Source of the DNA: a bacterium | GTDB lineage: Bacteria > Patescibacteriota > Patescibacteriia > Patescibacteriales > GWC2-42-12 | Direction of reading: 5' to 3' | Assembly (NCBI GenBank): GCA_030655095.1 | Contig: JAURWF010000054.1 | Location: 1 to 21,283 of the forward strand | DNA: 21,283 nt | In this document: one piece after another, positions 14,967 to 21,283 of the stretch | Position numbering within the stretch: position 1 is the first letter of the stretch | Layout: every line of letters starts with the position of its first letter | Made by a program: the position numbers and the translations under genes | The notes under the pieces: generated by a model | What the model saw: only the letters and a program-made list of their open reading frames with translations | Told to the model about the DNA's origin: nothing | The model's database searches: none

Positions 14967-15956
14967 ATGCAAAAAAATCAATCGCCGTTGGCTAATAGAA
15001 TGAGGCCGGAAACATTGGGCGAATTTTTGGGGCAGGATGAAATTTTAGGGCCAGACAAAATGTTAAGCCAAGCCATAAAAGAAGACAAATTATGTTCAAT
15101 GATTTTTTGGGGGCCACCCGGTAGTGGTAAAACTACTTTGGCAAATATTATTGCCAAGCAAACAAAATCCGATTTTATTCAGATAAGCGCTGTTTCATCA
15201 GGAGTAAAAGATTTAAGAGAAATTATTAAAAAAGCGCAGAAAAATAAAGAACAGGACAAAAGAACAATTTTATTTATTGACGAGATTCATCGTTGGAACA
15301 AAGTTCAACAAGACGGACTCTTGCCTTATGTTGAAAAAGGAATTATTACTTTGATTGGCGCGACAACTGAAAATCCAAGTTTTGAAGTTCGCTCGGCATT
15401 GCTTTCAAGATGTCGAGTTTTTGTTCTGAAACAATTAAGTGAAGAATATCTTGTTGAAATTTTGAATAAAGCAATAAAAGATAAAAACAGGGGATTAGGC
15501 AATTTGAATTTAAAAATTAGTGAAGATGTTTTAAAAAAAATTGCTCAAATGTCAAATGGTGACGCAAGAGTTGCTCTAAATGTTTTGGAATATTCGTCTA
15601 ATTTATCCAATGAAATTAGTTTTGAAATTATCAAACAAGCATTTCAAAAATCGTATTTGCTTTACGATAAAGATGGTGATGAACATTATAATATTATTTC
15701 AGCTTTGCATAAATCAATGCGTGGTTCTGATGCTAACGCCTCTTTGTATTGGTTAGCAAGAATGCTTGAAGCAGGCGAAGATCCTTTGTATATTGCACGC
15801 AGATTAGTACGATTTGCTAGCGAGGATGTTGGTTTGGCAAATTCAAAAGCATTAGAGCAAACAGTGGCTGTTTATAATGCTTGCCATTTTATAGGCATGC
15901 CTGAATGTAATGTTATTTTAGCCCAAGCGGTCGTTTATTTGGCTAAATGCAAATAA
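14967..15956 (+). CDS. rarA: Replication-associated recombination protein A (RarA/MgsA AAA+ ATPase), ends early at an in-frame UAA
   Basis: RarA is a clamp-loader-like AAA+ ATPase that acts at stalled replication forks. Residues 1-329 contain the Walker A motif GPPGSGKT (49-56), Walker B with IDEIHR (104-109), the sensor 1 region GATTENPSFEV and the sensor 2 region NGDARVAL, followed by most of the C-terminal helical domain. The frame stops at TAA (15954-15956), but the same frame continues without any shift through 216 more bases encoding the rest of the family sequence. With read-through the protein would be 401 residues, near normal length; without it the final 72 residues, part of the oligomerisation region, are lost. 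A modest AAGGA stretch lies 11 bases before the ATG. It follows the beta-propeller gene closely and precedes leuS. The ATPase core is intact, so a shortened protein could retain some activity. Confidence 0.9.
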   Translation: MQKNQSPLANRMRPETLGEFLGQDEILGPDKMLSQAIKEDKLCSMIFWGPPGSGKTTLANIIAKQTKSDFIQISAVSSGVKDLREIIKKAQKNKEQDKRTILFIDEIHRWNKVQQDGLLPYVEKGIITLIGATTENPSFEVRSALLSRCRVFVLKQLSEEYLVEILNKAIKDKNRGLGNLNLKISEDVLKKIAQMSNGDARVALNVLEYSSNLSNEISFEIIKQAFQKSYLLYDKDGDEHYNIISALHKSMRGSDANASLYWLARMLEAGEDPLYIARRLVRFASEDVGLANSKALEQTVAVYNACHFIGMPECNVILAQAVVYLAKCK

Positions 15957-16172
15957 TCCAATGAACTTTATACTGCTTATGGAAAAGCCAAAGAAGACAT
16001 TAAACAATATGGTAATTTGCCAGTGCCTTTACATATTAGAAATGCGCCAACCAAGTTGATGAAAGATTTAAATTATGGTAAAGATTATAAATACAGCCCT
16101 GATTTTGATTATCAAGAGATGCAAGAATATCTGCCAGAGAAATTACGGGGCAAAAAATATTTGAGAGATTAA
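15957..16172 (+). pseudogene. rarA: Detached C-terminal part of rarA after the in-frame UAA
   Basis: In the same frame as rarA this stretch encodes SNELYTAYGKAKEDI, then NLPVPLHIRNAPTKLMKDL, then YGKDYKYSPDF and a normal C-terminus ending in TAA at 16170-16172. These are the well conserved final blocks of RarA (E. coli: APKSNAVYTAF ... VPVHLRNAPTKLMKEMGYG). The interrupting codon aligns with the lysine of that APKSN block, so one A-to-T change (AAA to TAA) explains it. No other damage is visible, which suggests a recent mutation, a sequencing or assembly error, or read-through. Confidence 0.85.
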
Positions 16173-16175
16173 TGT

Positions 16176-16200
16176 GGTCTGTCGTTGAATACTCTTTTGA
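16176..16200. repeat. Solo end of the foldback element, upstream of leuS
   Basis: GGTCTGTCGTTGAATACTC and the next six bases match the right end of copy B, read inversely, over 25 bases with two differences. It begins right after the rarA reading frame ends. No partner arm is found nearby, so it looks like a remnant or a one-ended copy. Confidence 0.75.
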
Positions 16201-16222
16201 AAAATTTTAAATTAATGAACGG

Positions 16223-16243
16223 ATTGCGGGCCAATCCCGCAAT
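16223..16243. repeat. GC-rich hairpin just before leuS
   Basis: ATTGCGGG and CCCGCAAT form a perfect 8-bp stem with loop CCAAT, ending nine bases before the leuS ATG. The tail CCGCAATGACAAA resembles GCGGGAATGACAAA at 122-135, which stands 12 bases before the murE ATG. It is probably a dispersed short repeat; an effect on translation start is possible because the stem is so close. Confidence 0.7.
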
Positions 16244-16252
16244 GACAAAAAT

Positions 16253-18691
16253 ATGGAAAAATATAATCATCAAAAAATAGAAGAAAAATGGCAAAAATAT
16301 TGGGAAGAACATCCTGAACTTTATTGCGCTGATGATAAAAGTGAATTAGAAAAACAATATATTTTAGATATGTTTCCGTATCCTTCTGGCAATGGATTAC
16401 ACATAGGGCATGTTGAGGGTTATACAGCGACTGATATTATCTCTCGTTATTGGCGATTGAATGGTAAAAATGTTTTGCATCCGCAGGGTTGGGATGCTTT
16501 TGGTTTGCCTGCTGAAAATTACGCTATTAAAACTAAAATTCATCCTTCAATTACAACGCAAAAAGCCATTGTTAATTTTAAAAAGCAGATGAAAATGATG
16601 GGTTTTTCTTACGATTGGTCGCGAGAAGTTAATTCTTCAGATTCTGATTATTATAAATGGACGCAATGGTTTTTTTTATTGCTTTATAAAAATGGGTTAG
16701 CTTATAAAAAAAAGGGTAAAGTTAATTGGTGCGAAAGTTGTAAGACAGTATTGGCTAATGAGCAAGCTGAAGGTGGAATTTGCGAGCGTTGTAAAAATCC
16801 AGTTGAGCAAAAAGATTTGGAACAATGGTTTTTTAAGATCACTGATTTTATAGAGGATAATGGCCAGACATCTGGTTTAATTTCTGGATTAGATAAAATT
16901 GATTGGCCTGAATCAACTAAAATGGCGCAGAAAAATTGGATTGGGCGTTCCGAAGGTGCGGAAATTGAATTTAAAATTACGAATTACGAATTACGAATTA
17001 AAGTATATACCACTAGAGTGGATACTATTTTTGGTTGCACTTATTGCGTGGTAGCACCTGAGCATGAATTAATTAAAAATTTAAAATTTAAAATTAAAAA
17101 TTTTGACGAAGTTAATAATTATATTAAAGAGGCAAAAAAGAAAACAGATTTGCAGAGAATGGAAAGTAAAGAAAAAACAGGAGTAAAATTAGAGGGCGTG
17201 GAAGCGGTAAATCCATTTAACAATGAAATTATTCCAGTTTTTGTTGCTGATTATGTTTTAGGTCATTATGGCACAGGCGCGGTTATGGCTGTGCCAGCGC
17301 ATGATGAAAGAGATTTTGAGTTTGCGAAAAAATATGATTTGGATATCAGGGAAGTAATTAAAAGTGTTGACAATAAGTCTTTTATTGAAAAAGAAGCGTT
17401 TATTAATGATGGTATTTTGATAAATTCTGATGAGTATAATGACTTAACTTCAGCTAAAGCTAGAGAAAAATTAACACAGTGGCTGGAAGAGAAAAAAATC
17501 GGGCAAAAAACAACAAATTATAAACTGCGTGATTGGTTAGTGTCGCGTCAACGTTATTGGGGTGCGCCGATCCCGATAATTTATTGCGAAAAATGTGGTG
17601 AAGTGCCTGTGTTAGAAAAAGATTTGCCAGTTGAATTACCGACTGATGTTGATTTTATGCCGACAGGCGAGTCGCCGTTGGCAAAATCTAAAAAATTTCA
17701 AAATGTAAAATGTCCAAAATGTGGTTTGCCTGCGAAAAGAGAAGCTGATACGATGGACACTTTTGTTTGTTCGTCTTGGTATTATTTACGTTATGTTGAT
17801 CCTAAAAATAAAGAAGAATTTGCCAGCAAAGAAATGATTAAAAAATGGTTGCCAGTTGATTTGTATGTTGGTGGAGCGGAACACACTGTTTTGCATCTTT
17901 TGTATGCTCGTTTTTTTACTAAAGTTTTGCATAAATTTGGTTATATTGATTTTGACGAGCCTTTTACAAAACTTCGACATCAGGGAACTATTTTAGCTGA
18001 AGATGGTCGCAAAATGTCAAAATCTTTTGGCAATGTGGTTAATCCAGACGATGTTGTAAAACAATATGGCGCTGATGTCTTGCGAATGTTTGAAATGTTT
18101 ATGGGACCGCTTGAAGATATAAAACCATGGAATACTAAAGGGATAATTGGAATTGTTAGATTTTTGGAAAAAGTGTGGAAATTAAAATTACGAATTATTA
18201 ATTACAAATTATTAATTACGAATGATAAAATAGAAAAATTATTACATCAAACTATTAAAAAAGTTAGTGAAGATATTGAGGCATTAAAGTTTAATACGGC
18301 AATTTCAGCTTTAATGGTTTTAGTTAATGAGATTGAAAAACAGAATCAATTATCAATTACGAATTACGAATTATTACTTAAACTACTCGCTCCTTTTGCC
18401 CCGCATTTAGTTGAGGAATTATGGTTGCAATTAGGAAATAAAGAATCTATTTTTAAACAAGTTTGGCCAAAATATGATTCAGAATTAATTAAAGACGAGA
18501 CTATTAATTTAATAATTCAGATTAACGGCAAAATGCGTGATGTTATTAATGTAGCTGTTGATATTAGCGAGGAAGAGGCAAAAAAAATTGCTCTTGAGAG
18601 CGAGAAAATTAAAAGATGGCTTGAAAATAAAAAAGTAGCAAAAATAATTTTTGCAAAAGGAAAGTTAGTAAATATAGTAGCTAACTTGTAA
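16253..18691 (+). CDS. leuS: Leucyl-tRNA synthetase
   Basis: Class I synthetase that joins leucine to tRNA-Leu in the cytoplasm. The 812-residue protein is complete. PYPSGNGLHIGH has the HIGH motif at 50-53 and KMSKS is at 587-591. One zinc site is C160, C163, C177 and C180; a second is C445, C448, C487 and C490. The editing domain shows TTRVDTIFG and GHYGTGAVMAVPAHDERDF, and the catalytic core SRQRYWGAPIP and DTFVCSSWYYLRY. The anticodon-binding domain has PFAPHLVEELW. Four short stretches are encoded by 7-bp tandem repeats: ITNYELRI (242-249), a KNLKFKIKN segment (about 274-282), LRIINYKLLITN (646-657) and ITNYELL (702-708). All fall between conserved blocks. No Shine-Dalgarno is visible; a GC-rich hairpin ends nine bases before the ATG. 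The gene meets the convergent exported-protein gene with 67 bases between stops, mostly repeat R1. Confidence 0.99.
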   Translation: MEKYNHQKIEEKWQKYWEEHPELYCADDKSELEKQYILDMFPYPSGNGLHIGHVEGYTATDIISRYWRLNGKNVLHPQGWDAFGLPAENYAIKTKIHPSITTQKAIVNFKKQMKMMGFSYDWSREVNSSDSDYYKWTQWFFLLLYKNGLAYKKKGKVNWCESCKTVLANEQAEGGICERCKNPVEQKDLEQWFFKITDFIEDNGQTSGLISGLDKIDWPESTKMAQKNWIGRSEGAEIEFKITNYELRIKVYTTRVDTIFGCTYCVVAPEHELIKNLKFKIKNFDEVNNYIKEAKKKTDLQRMESKEKTGVKLEGVEAVNPFNNEIIPVFVADYVLGHYGTGAVMAVPAHDERDFEFAKKYDLDIREVIKSVDNKSFIEKEAFINDGILINSDEYNDLTSAKAREKLTQWLEEKKIGQKTTNYKLRDWLVSRQRYWGAPIPIIYCEKCGEVPVLEKDLPVELPTDVDFMPTGESPLAKSKKFQNVKCPKCGLPAKREADTMDTFVCSSWYYLRYVDPKNKEEFASKEMIKKWLPVDLYVGGAEHTVLHLLYARFFTKVLHKFGYIDFDEPFTKLRHQGTILAEDGRKMSKSFGNVVNPDDVVKQYGADVLRMFEMFMGPLEDIKPWNTKGIIGIVRFLEKVWKLKLRIINYKLLITNDKIEKLLHQTIKKVSEDIEALKFNTAISALMVLVNEIEKQNQLSITNYELLLKLLAPFAPHLVEELWLQLGNKESIFKQVWPKYDSELIKDETINLIIQINGKMRDVINVAVDISEEEAKKIALESEKIKRWLENKKVAKIIFAKGKLVNIVANL
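16976..17000 (+). repeat. Heptamer array 1 in leuS
   Basis: Three full units and a partial unit of ATTACGA lie in frame and encode ITNYELRI at LeuS residues 242-249, in a loop just before the editing-domain motif TTRVDT. Because the unit is seven bases, every forward frame gives the same seven-residue cycle ITNYELR without a stop; the reverse strand has TAA. Confidence 0.9.
17076..17104 (+). repeat. Heptamer array 2 in leuS
   Basis: Four units of AAAATTT, one changed to AAAATTA, give the LeuS stretch LKFKIKN within the editing domain, after the VVAPEHE block. Simple AT-rich sequence could arise by chance, so this is less certain than the other arrays in the gene. Confidence 0.6.
18187..18223 (+). 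repeat. Heptamer array 3 in leuS
   Basis: Five consecutive ATTAxxA units (ATTACGA, ATTATTA, ATTACAA, ATTATTA, ATTACGA) encode LRIINYKLLITN at LeuS 646-657, in the helical region after the catalytic core. The unit type is the same as in arrays 1 and 4. Confidence 0.88.
18356..18376 (+). repeat. Heptamer array 4 in leuS
   Basis: Three units (ATTACGA twice, then ATTATTA) encode ITNYELL at LeuS 702-708, directly before the conserved KLLAPFAPHLVEELW block. Confidence 0.88.
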
Positions 18692-18700
18692 TTTGTATTT

Positions 18701-18758
18701 GTATTTGCAATTCTCAGTATTTTCAGTGCCCCTCAGAAACTTTCAGTGGTTCAGATAA
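18701..18758. repeat. Dispersed repeat R1, copy 2, between leuS and the convergent gene
   Basis: GTATTTGCAATTCTCAGTAT and the following 38 bases match the 11015-11074 copy with only a few differences; the 30-base unit occurs once here (18729-18758). It is preceded by (TTTGTA) hexamers at 18692-18703. It fills nearly all of the 67-base gap between two converging stop codons. I found no separate terminator for either gene here. Confidence 0.85.
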
Positions 18759-19748
18759 TTATAAATTCATTATTAGCCATTTGCCGTCAGATTGTTTTTG
18801 GACGTAAAATTTAACAGGGACTTCATATCCGCCTAAAGAAAAATAAACTTTAGCAGAATAAATTTTTTGCTCATCTGTTGAGACAGTTAAATTTGCGCCA
18901 GAGAGAATATTAGCCAACATTAGTCTGCTTTCTTGATTAAAATAATTTAAAGTATATTCAATAATTTTTTCCATATTAGGAGTGAAAAAGGATTTAGCTG
19001 TTGTTTGATCATTGTTTCTGATCGCTGTCGCAGCTTGTTCCATAATAGTTGGATCATTAGTCGGTTGGGTTATCGGCTGTTGGATAATTGTTGTTGTGGT
19101 TTTTGTTTTTAATTCAACGTCAGCAATTAGTTTAGTTGGTATTTTGTTTAAATTTTTATTAGTAATTCCTAAACTTAATTTTTTCATAACAGCAAAAGCA
19201 TCATCTGGTCTGCCAAGAAAATATCTTTTTTTGTCTTTTGGATTAATATACCAAGCTTCACCTTTGTTTTCTATTTGTAAAAATATTTTACCTAAGTGTT
19301 GTTTGGTAAAATCAATATCTATTGGCAATGAAATATTGCTAGGACAGAGTGGATCATAATTATTTTTTAATTCAGTTAAGTCGTCGTAGCCATCTTTGTC
19401 AGAATCAGAATCATCGGGATTGGTGCCTAGCGCAGATTCTATATTATTAGACAAACCATCTTTGTCATTGTCTGGCGAATTAGAGCTGATTATGCCGACT
19501 GGTATTCTGAGTAAATTTGCATTAGTAATTCCAGAGCTTAAATTTCGCATTATTGTCCAAGCCTCAGCTGGTCTGCCTAAACTATATCTTTTTTGATCAG
19601 CAGGATTAACATACCAACCTTCACCATGTGATTCTACTTGCAACAATATGTTCCCAGATAATTTTTGTCCTAAACTTTCTATTTTTGCAAAAGAAATAAT
19701 TGGAAAAAAGAGAAAAGATATTAAAATTGTAATGAATATTTTTTTCAT
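18759..19748 (-). CDS. Exported protein with twin WY(V/I)NP repeats and calcium-loop-like motifs
   Basis: The 329-residue protein begins with a signal peptide (positive start, hydrophobic 4-20, likely cleavage after SFA at residue 21). Two homologous units of about 54 residues lie at 30-83 and 151-204; each has (G)(N/K)I(L/F)LQ(V/I)E, GE(G/A)WY(V/I)NP, KRY(S/F)LGRP and GITNxNLxxIP. Between them lie two aspartate-rich loops, DNDKDGLSNNIE (93-104) and DSDSDKDGYDD (113-123), of the thrombospondin type 3 or EF-hand-like calcium-binding pattern. A threonine- and glutamine-rich linker (about 213-233) leads to a C-terminal domain of about 95 residues (AAxAIRNNDxxTAKSFF ... KWLIMNL) that resembles SnoaL/NTF2-like or lumazine-binding-like folds by pattern only. 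I know the twin-repeat module from predicted proteins of candidate-phyla genomes, but not its function. It converges on leuS and diverges from the six-cysteine protein gene. Confidence 0.75.
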   Translation of the reverse strand: MKKIFITILISFLFFPIISFAKIESLGQKLSGNILLQVESHGEGWYVNPADQKRYSLGRPAEAWTIMRNLSSGITNANLLRIPVGIISSNSPDNDKDGLSNNIESALGTNPDDSDSDKDGYDDLTELKNNYDPLCPSNISLPIDIDFTKQHLGKIFLQIENKGEAWYINPKDKKRYFLGRPDDAFAVMKKLSLGITNKNLNKIPTKLIADVELKTKTTTTIIQQPITQPTNDPTIMEQAATAIRNNDQTTAKSFFTPNMEKIIEYTLNYFNQESRLMLANILSGANLTVSTDEQKIYSAKVYFSLGGYEVPVKFYVQKQSDGKWLIMNL

Positions 19749-19770
19749 AGAAGTATTTTAAAATTAATTT

Positions 19771-19799
19771 TTGCGTATTTTAAATAGAGTTGATATAAT
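19771..19799 (+). promoter_or_regulatory. Promoter of the small six-cysteine protein gene
   Basis: A perfect -10 TATAAT (19794-19799) is preceded by TGA, giving the extended form TGnTATAAT. A partial -35, TTGCGT (19771-19776), stands 17 bases upstream. Transcription would start near 19806, about 50 bases before the ATG. It lies in the 100-base gap between two divergent genes. Confidence 0.7.
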
Positions 19800-19857
19800 A
19801 AGGTATAGAATTTTTAATTTTTAAATAATAAAATAAAATTTTTAATTTTTGAATATT

Positions 19858-20394
19858 ATGAAAAAAAAATTTATTTTAATTTTTGGAATTGTTGGGTTAG
19901 TTTTGGGATTTATTAATTTTTTCTTGCCAAATATTATTGGTTCATGGCGTTGGCAAAAAGCAGTTGAAGCATCTGCTGGTTTTCCAGTTCAAATTGGATT
20001 AACTAAGGTTGTTATAATTCCGTGTATTCCAACTCCTGCTGTAGTACCGACACTCCCTTGTATTGGAGGATTGCCATTGTGTAGCTTGCTTGTTGTTGAT
20101 TCCATAACTAATATTCCTGTCACTCCTGTCACTTGTGCTCTTTATTCTCAGGTTTCTGGTCTACCTGCTGGTGGTACTGGTAATATGGCGGTGTTTTCTA
20201 ATATTGCTATTGCTAAAGCTGGATTAATTCCTGGTGGACAATTGATTGCTGGTGGGACAACGCCGACGACCATGAAGGTCTTGGCATCAGCTGGCGGTTG
20301 TGCTGGTTGCGTTGCTAAAGCAAATTTTAAAGATAAAATTTTTGATTGGGTTGATAAATATATTATAGCAGGGCTTAAATCAATTAACAATTAA
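19858..20394 (+). CDS. Small exported or membrane-anchored protein with six cysteines, unknown function
   Basis: I do not recognise this 178-residue protein. A TTG nine bases upstream (19849) is in frame, but the ATG at 19858 followed by four lysine codons is the better start and gives a standard export signal. Residues 5-28 are hydrophobic; without an obvious cleavage site it may stay anchored. The rest is rich in glycine, proline, valine and threonine with six cysteines (56, 68, 75, 93, 148 and 151), the last two as CAGC. An even number in an exported protein suggests disulfides or metal binding. The segment 101-135 (LPAGGTGNMAVF to LIAGGTTPT) looks like beta structure with loops. The C-terminus (FKDKIFDWVDKYIIAGLK) is an amphipathic helix. 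The last codons and the stop lie within a heptamer repeat array. It has its own promoter and is divergent from the calcium-loop exported protein. Confidence 0.65.
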   Translation: MKKKFILIFGIVGLVLGFINFFLPNIIGSWRWQKAVEASAGFPVQIGLTKVVIIPCIPTPAVVPTLPCIGGLPLCSLLVVDSITNIPVTPVTCALYSQVSGLPAGGTGNMAVFSNIAIAKAGLIPGGQLIAGGTTPTTMKVLASAGGCAGCVAKANFKDKIFDWVDKYIIAGLKSINN

Positions 20395-20429
20395 CAATTA
20401 ACAATTACGAATTACGAATTATTAATTAT
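20381..20429. repeat. Heptamer array spanning the stop codon of the six-cysteine gene
   Basis: Seven consecutive 7-bp units: CAATTAA three times, CAATTAC, GAATTAC, GAATTAT and TAATTAT. The TAA that ends the upstream gene (20392-20394) is the end of the second unit. The later units are the same ATTACGA type, in another phase, as those in leuS. Confidence 0.9.
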
Positions 20430-20468
20430 AAATAAATTTTTAATAGATTAAAAAGCTAATCTAAAAAT

Positions 20469-21283
20469 ATGAATAAAAAAAAATTAATTTTTTCAGGAAT
20501 TTTAGTTGGAGTGATAATTATTTTGGCGATATCGTGGATGATTTTTAAACAAGCTTTTCCAGAAATTAGTAATGAGAAAAAAGCTATTAATAAAGTAATA
20601 ATGGTAACAGATATTGGAGGGCTTGGAGATCAGGCTTTTAATGATTCTGGATGGAAAGGTGTGCAGTTGGCTAGCAAAGAGTTGGGAGTAAAAACAGATG
20701 TTATTCAAACACGAGAAGGGGATGATTTAGTAAAAAATGTTGCGCAAGCAGCTGAAAACGCCGACGTAGTTGTGGGTATGGGGTTTATGATTAAAGATGC
20801 AATAATTGCTAATGCTCCTTTATATCCTTTTACTAAATTTATATTGATTGACGAAGATGCCGGAGATTTGCCGAATGTAGCTTCTTATAAATTTTATGCT
20901 GGGCAAGGTGGTTTTTTAGCTGGAATAATTTCTGCATCTGTTTCTAAAACAGGAAAAATTGGAATAGTAAAAGGAATGGATATTCCTCCTGTTTTAACAT
21001 GGGTTGCAGGATTTGAAGTAGGAGTTAAAACATGGAATAAAAATATGGGAAAAGATGTTAAAGTTTTTTCAAAAACAGCTAATAGTTTTATTGATATTGC
21101 AAAAGGAAAAATTTTGACAAAAGAGTTGCTTGCTGAAGGGTCTGATATTGTATTTGATACCGCAGGTGCTACTGGCAAGGGAGTATTTGAAGTTATTCAA
21201 GAGGCTAATAGAGCAGAGGGAATTACAAAAGAGGAAATAGCTAGCGGTTCAAAAGTTCCTAAATATTTTGCTGTTGCCACTGA
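20469..21283 (+). CDS. BMP-family substrate-binding protein (PnrA-like), partial at the window end
   Basis: The reading frame is open for 271 codons and runs off the window, so the C-terminus is missing. An N-terminal hydrophobic segment (about residues 6-25) is followed by the family sequence: VTDIGGLGDQAFNDSGWKG (46-64), ENADVVVGMGFM near 100, FILIDEDAGDLPNVASYKF, GQGGFLAGIISAS, GKIGIVKGMDIPPVL and WVAGFEVGV. These match the basic membrane protein family of periplasmic-binding-like proteins, many of which bind purine nucleosides and serve ABC importers. Most members are lipoproteins; here no lipobox cysteine is visible in the first 40 residues, so it seems held by a membrane helix instead. 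No transporter genes are seen, but they may lie beyond the window. No Shine-Dalgarno is visible before the ATG, which follows the heptamer array by 40 bases. Confidence 0.9.
   Translation, partial: MNKKKLIFSGILVGVIIILAISWMIFKQAFPEISNEKKAINKVIMVTDIGGLGDQAFNDSGWKGVQLASKELGVKTDVIQTREGDDLVKNVAQAAENADVVVGMGFMIKDAIIANAPLYPFTKFILIDEDAGDLPNVASYKFYAGQGGFLAGIISASVSKTGKIGIVKGMDIPPVLTWVAGFEVGVKTWNKNMGKDVKVFSKTANSFIDIAKGKILTKELLAEGSDIVFDTAGATGKGVFEVIQEANRAEGITKEEIASGSKVPKYFAVAT

Noticed and set aside
16976..18376. The ITNYEL segments of LeuS considered as a real protein motif duplicated for function.
   Set aside because: They are encoded by near-identical 7-bp DNA units that also occur in noncoding DNA at 20381-20429, so DNA repetition explains them better.
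19849..19857. Use of TTG at 19849 as start of the six-cysteine protein.
   Set aside because: It would only add three residues (M-N-I), and the ATG at 19858 followed by lysines gives a better export signal.
20148..20390. Minus-strand frame opposite the six-cysteine gene.
   Set aside because: The plus-strand frame has a promoter and an export signal; the opposite frame has neither and is explained as a shadow.

Overview
The window is strongly AT-rich bacterial DNA. The best guess is a member of the Candidate Phyla Radiation (Patescibacteria). The grounds are the AT bias, the near absence of Shine-Dalgarno motifs before most starts, an rpoB-rpoC locus without neighbouring ribosomal protein genes, short and compact core proteins, and an exported protein with the WY(V/I)NP...LGRP repeats that I associate with these genomes. 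This assignment is inference; no rRNA gene is present to settle it. UAA ends most genes, and UGA ends at least two (the beta-propeller gene and the small DUF2283-like gene), so the standard stop assignments appear to hold.

Layout. A Mur-ligase (MurE-like) gene (147-1607) is followed by a terminator. Next comes a 0.6 kb leader with a good sigma70-type promoter, two terminator-like hairpins and a long foldback repeat. Then rpoB (2220-5603), a second copy of the foldback repeat, rpoC (5815-9765) and a 71-codon gene of unknown function with the only perfect Shine-Dalgarno, closed by a strong terminator. A minus-strand group follows: porB (pyruvate/2-oxoacid:ferredoxin oxidoreductase beta subunit), a small DUF2283-like gene and a membrane-anchored alpha/beta hydrolase. 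After a 0.6 kb gene-free stretch, the plus strand carries a membrane-anchored beta-propeller protein, rarA (interrupted by an in-frame UAA) and leuS. The right end holds a minus-strand exported protein with calcium-loop-like motifs, a divergent small exported protein with six cysteines, and the start of a BMP-family substrate-binding protein that runs off the window.

Functionally the window is mostly core information processing (RNA polymerase beta and beta', leucyl-tRNA synthetase, RarA), one wall-synthesis ligase, one redox enzyme subunit separated from its partners, and four or five exported or membrane-anchored proteins at the envelope. No CRISPR array, tRNA, rRNA, intact transposase, toxin-antitoxin or phage module was seen.

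The most unusual content is repetitive DNA. (1) Two homologous ~160-bp foldback elements lie directly before rpoB and before rpoC, with a solo end before leuS; the arms of the two copies have diverged from each other yet each copy remains self-complementary. (2) Short arrays of 7-bp units sit inside leuS (four arrays), inside porB and across a stop codon. For the two main unit types, all three reading frames of one strand are open and the opposite strand has a stop. (3) A 30-bp repeat forms the C-terminal tail of the DUF2283-like protein and recurs after leuS. Together these suggest that repeat expansion or insertion has been shaping essential proteins in this genome.
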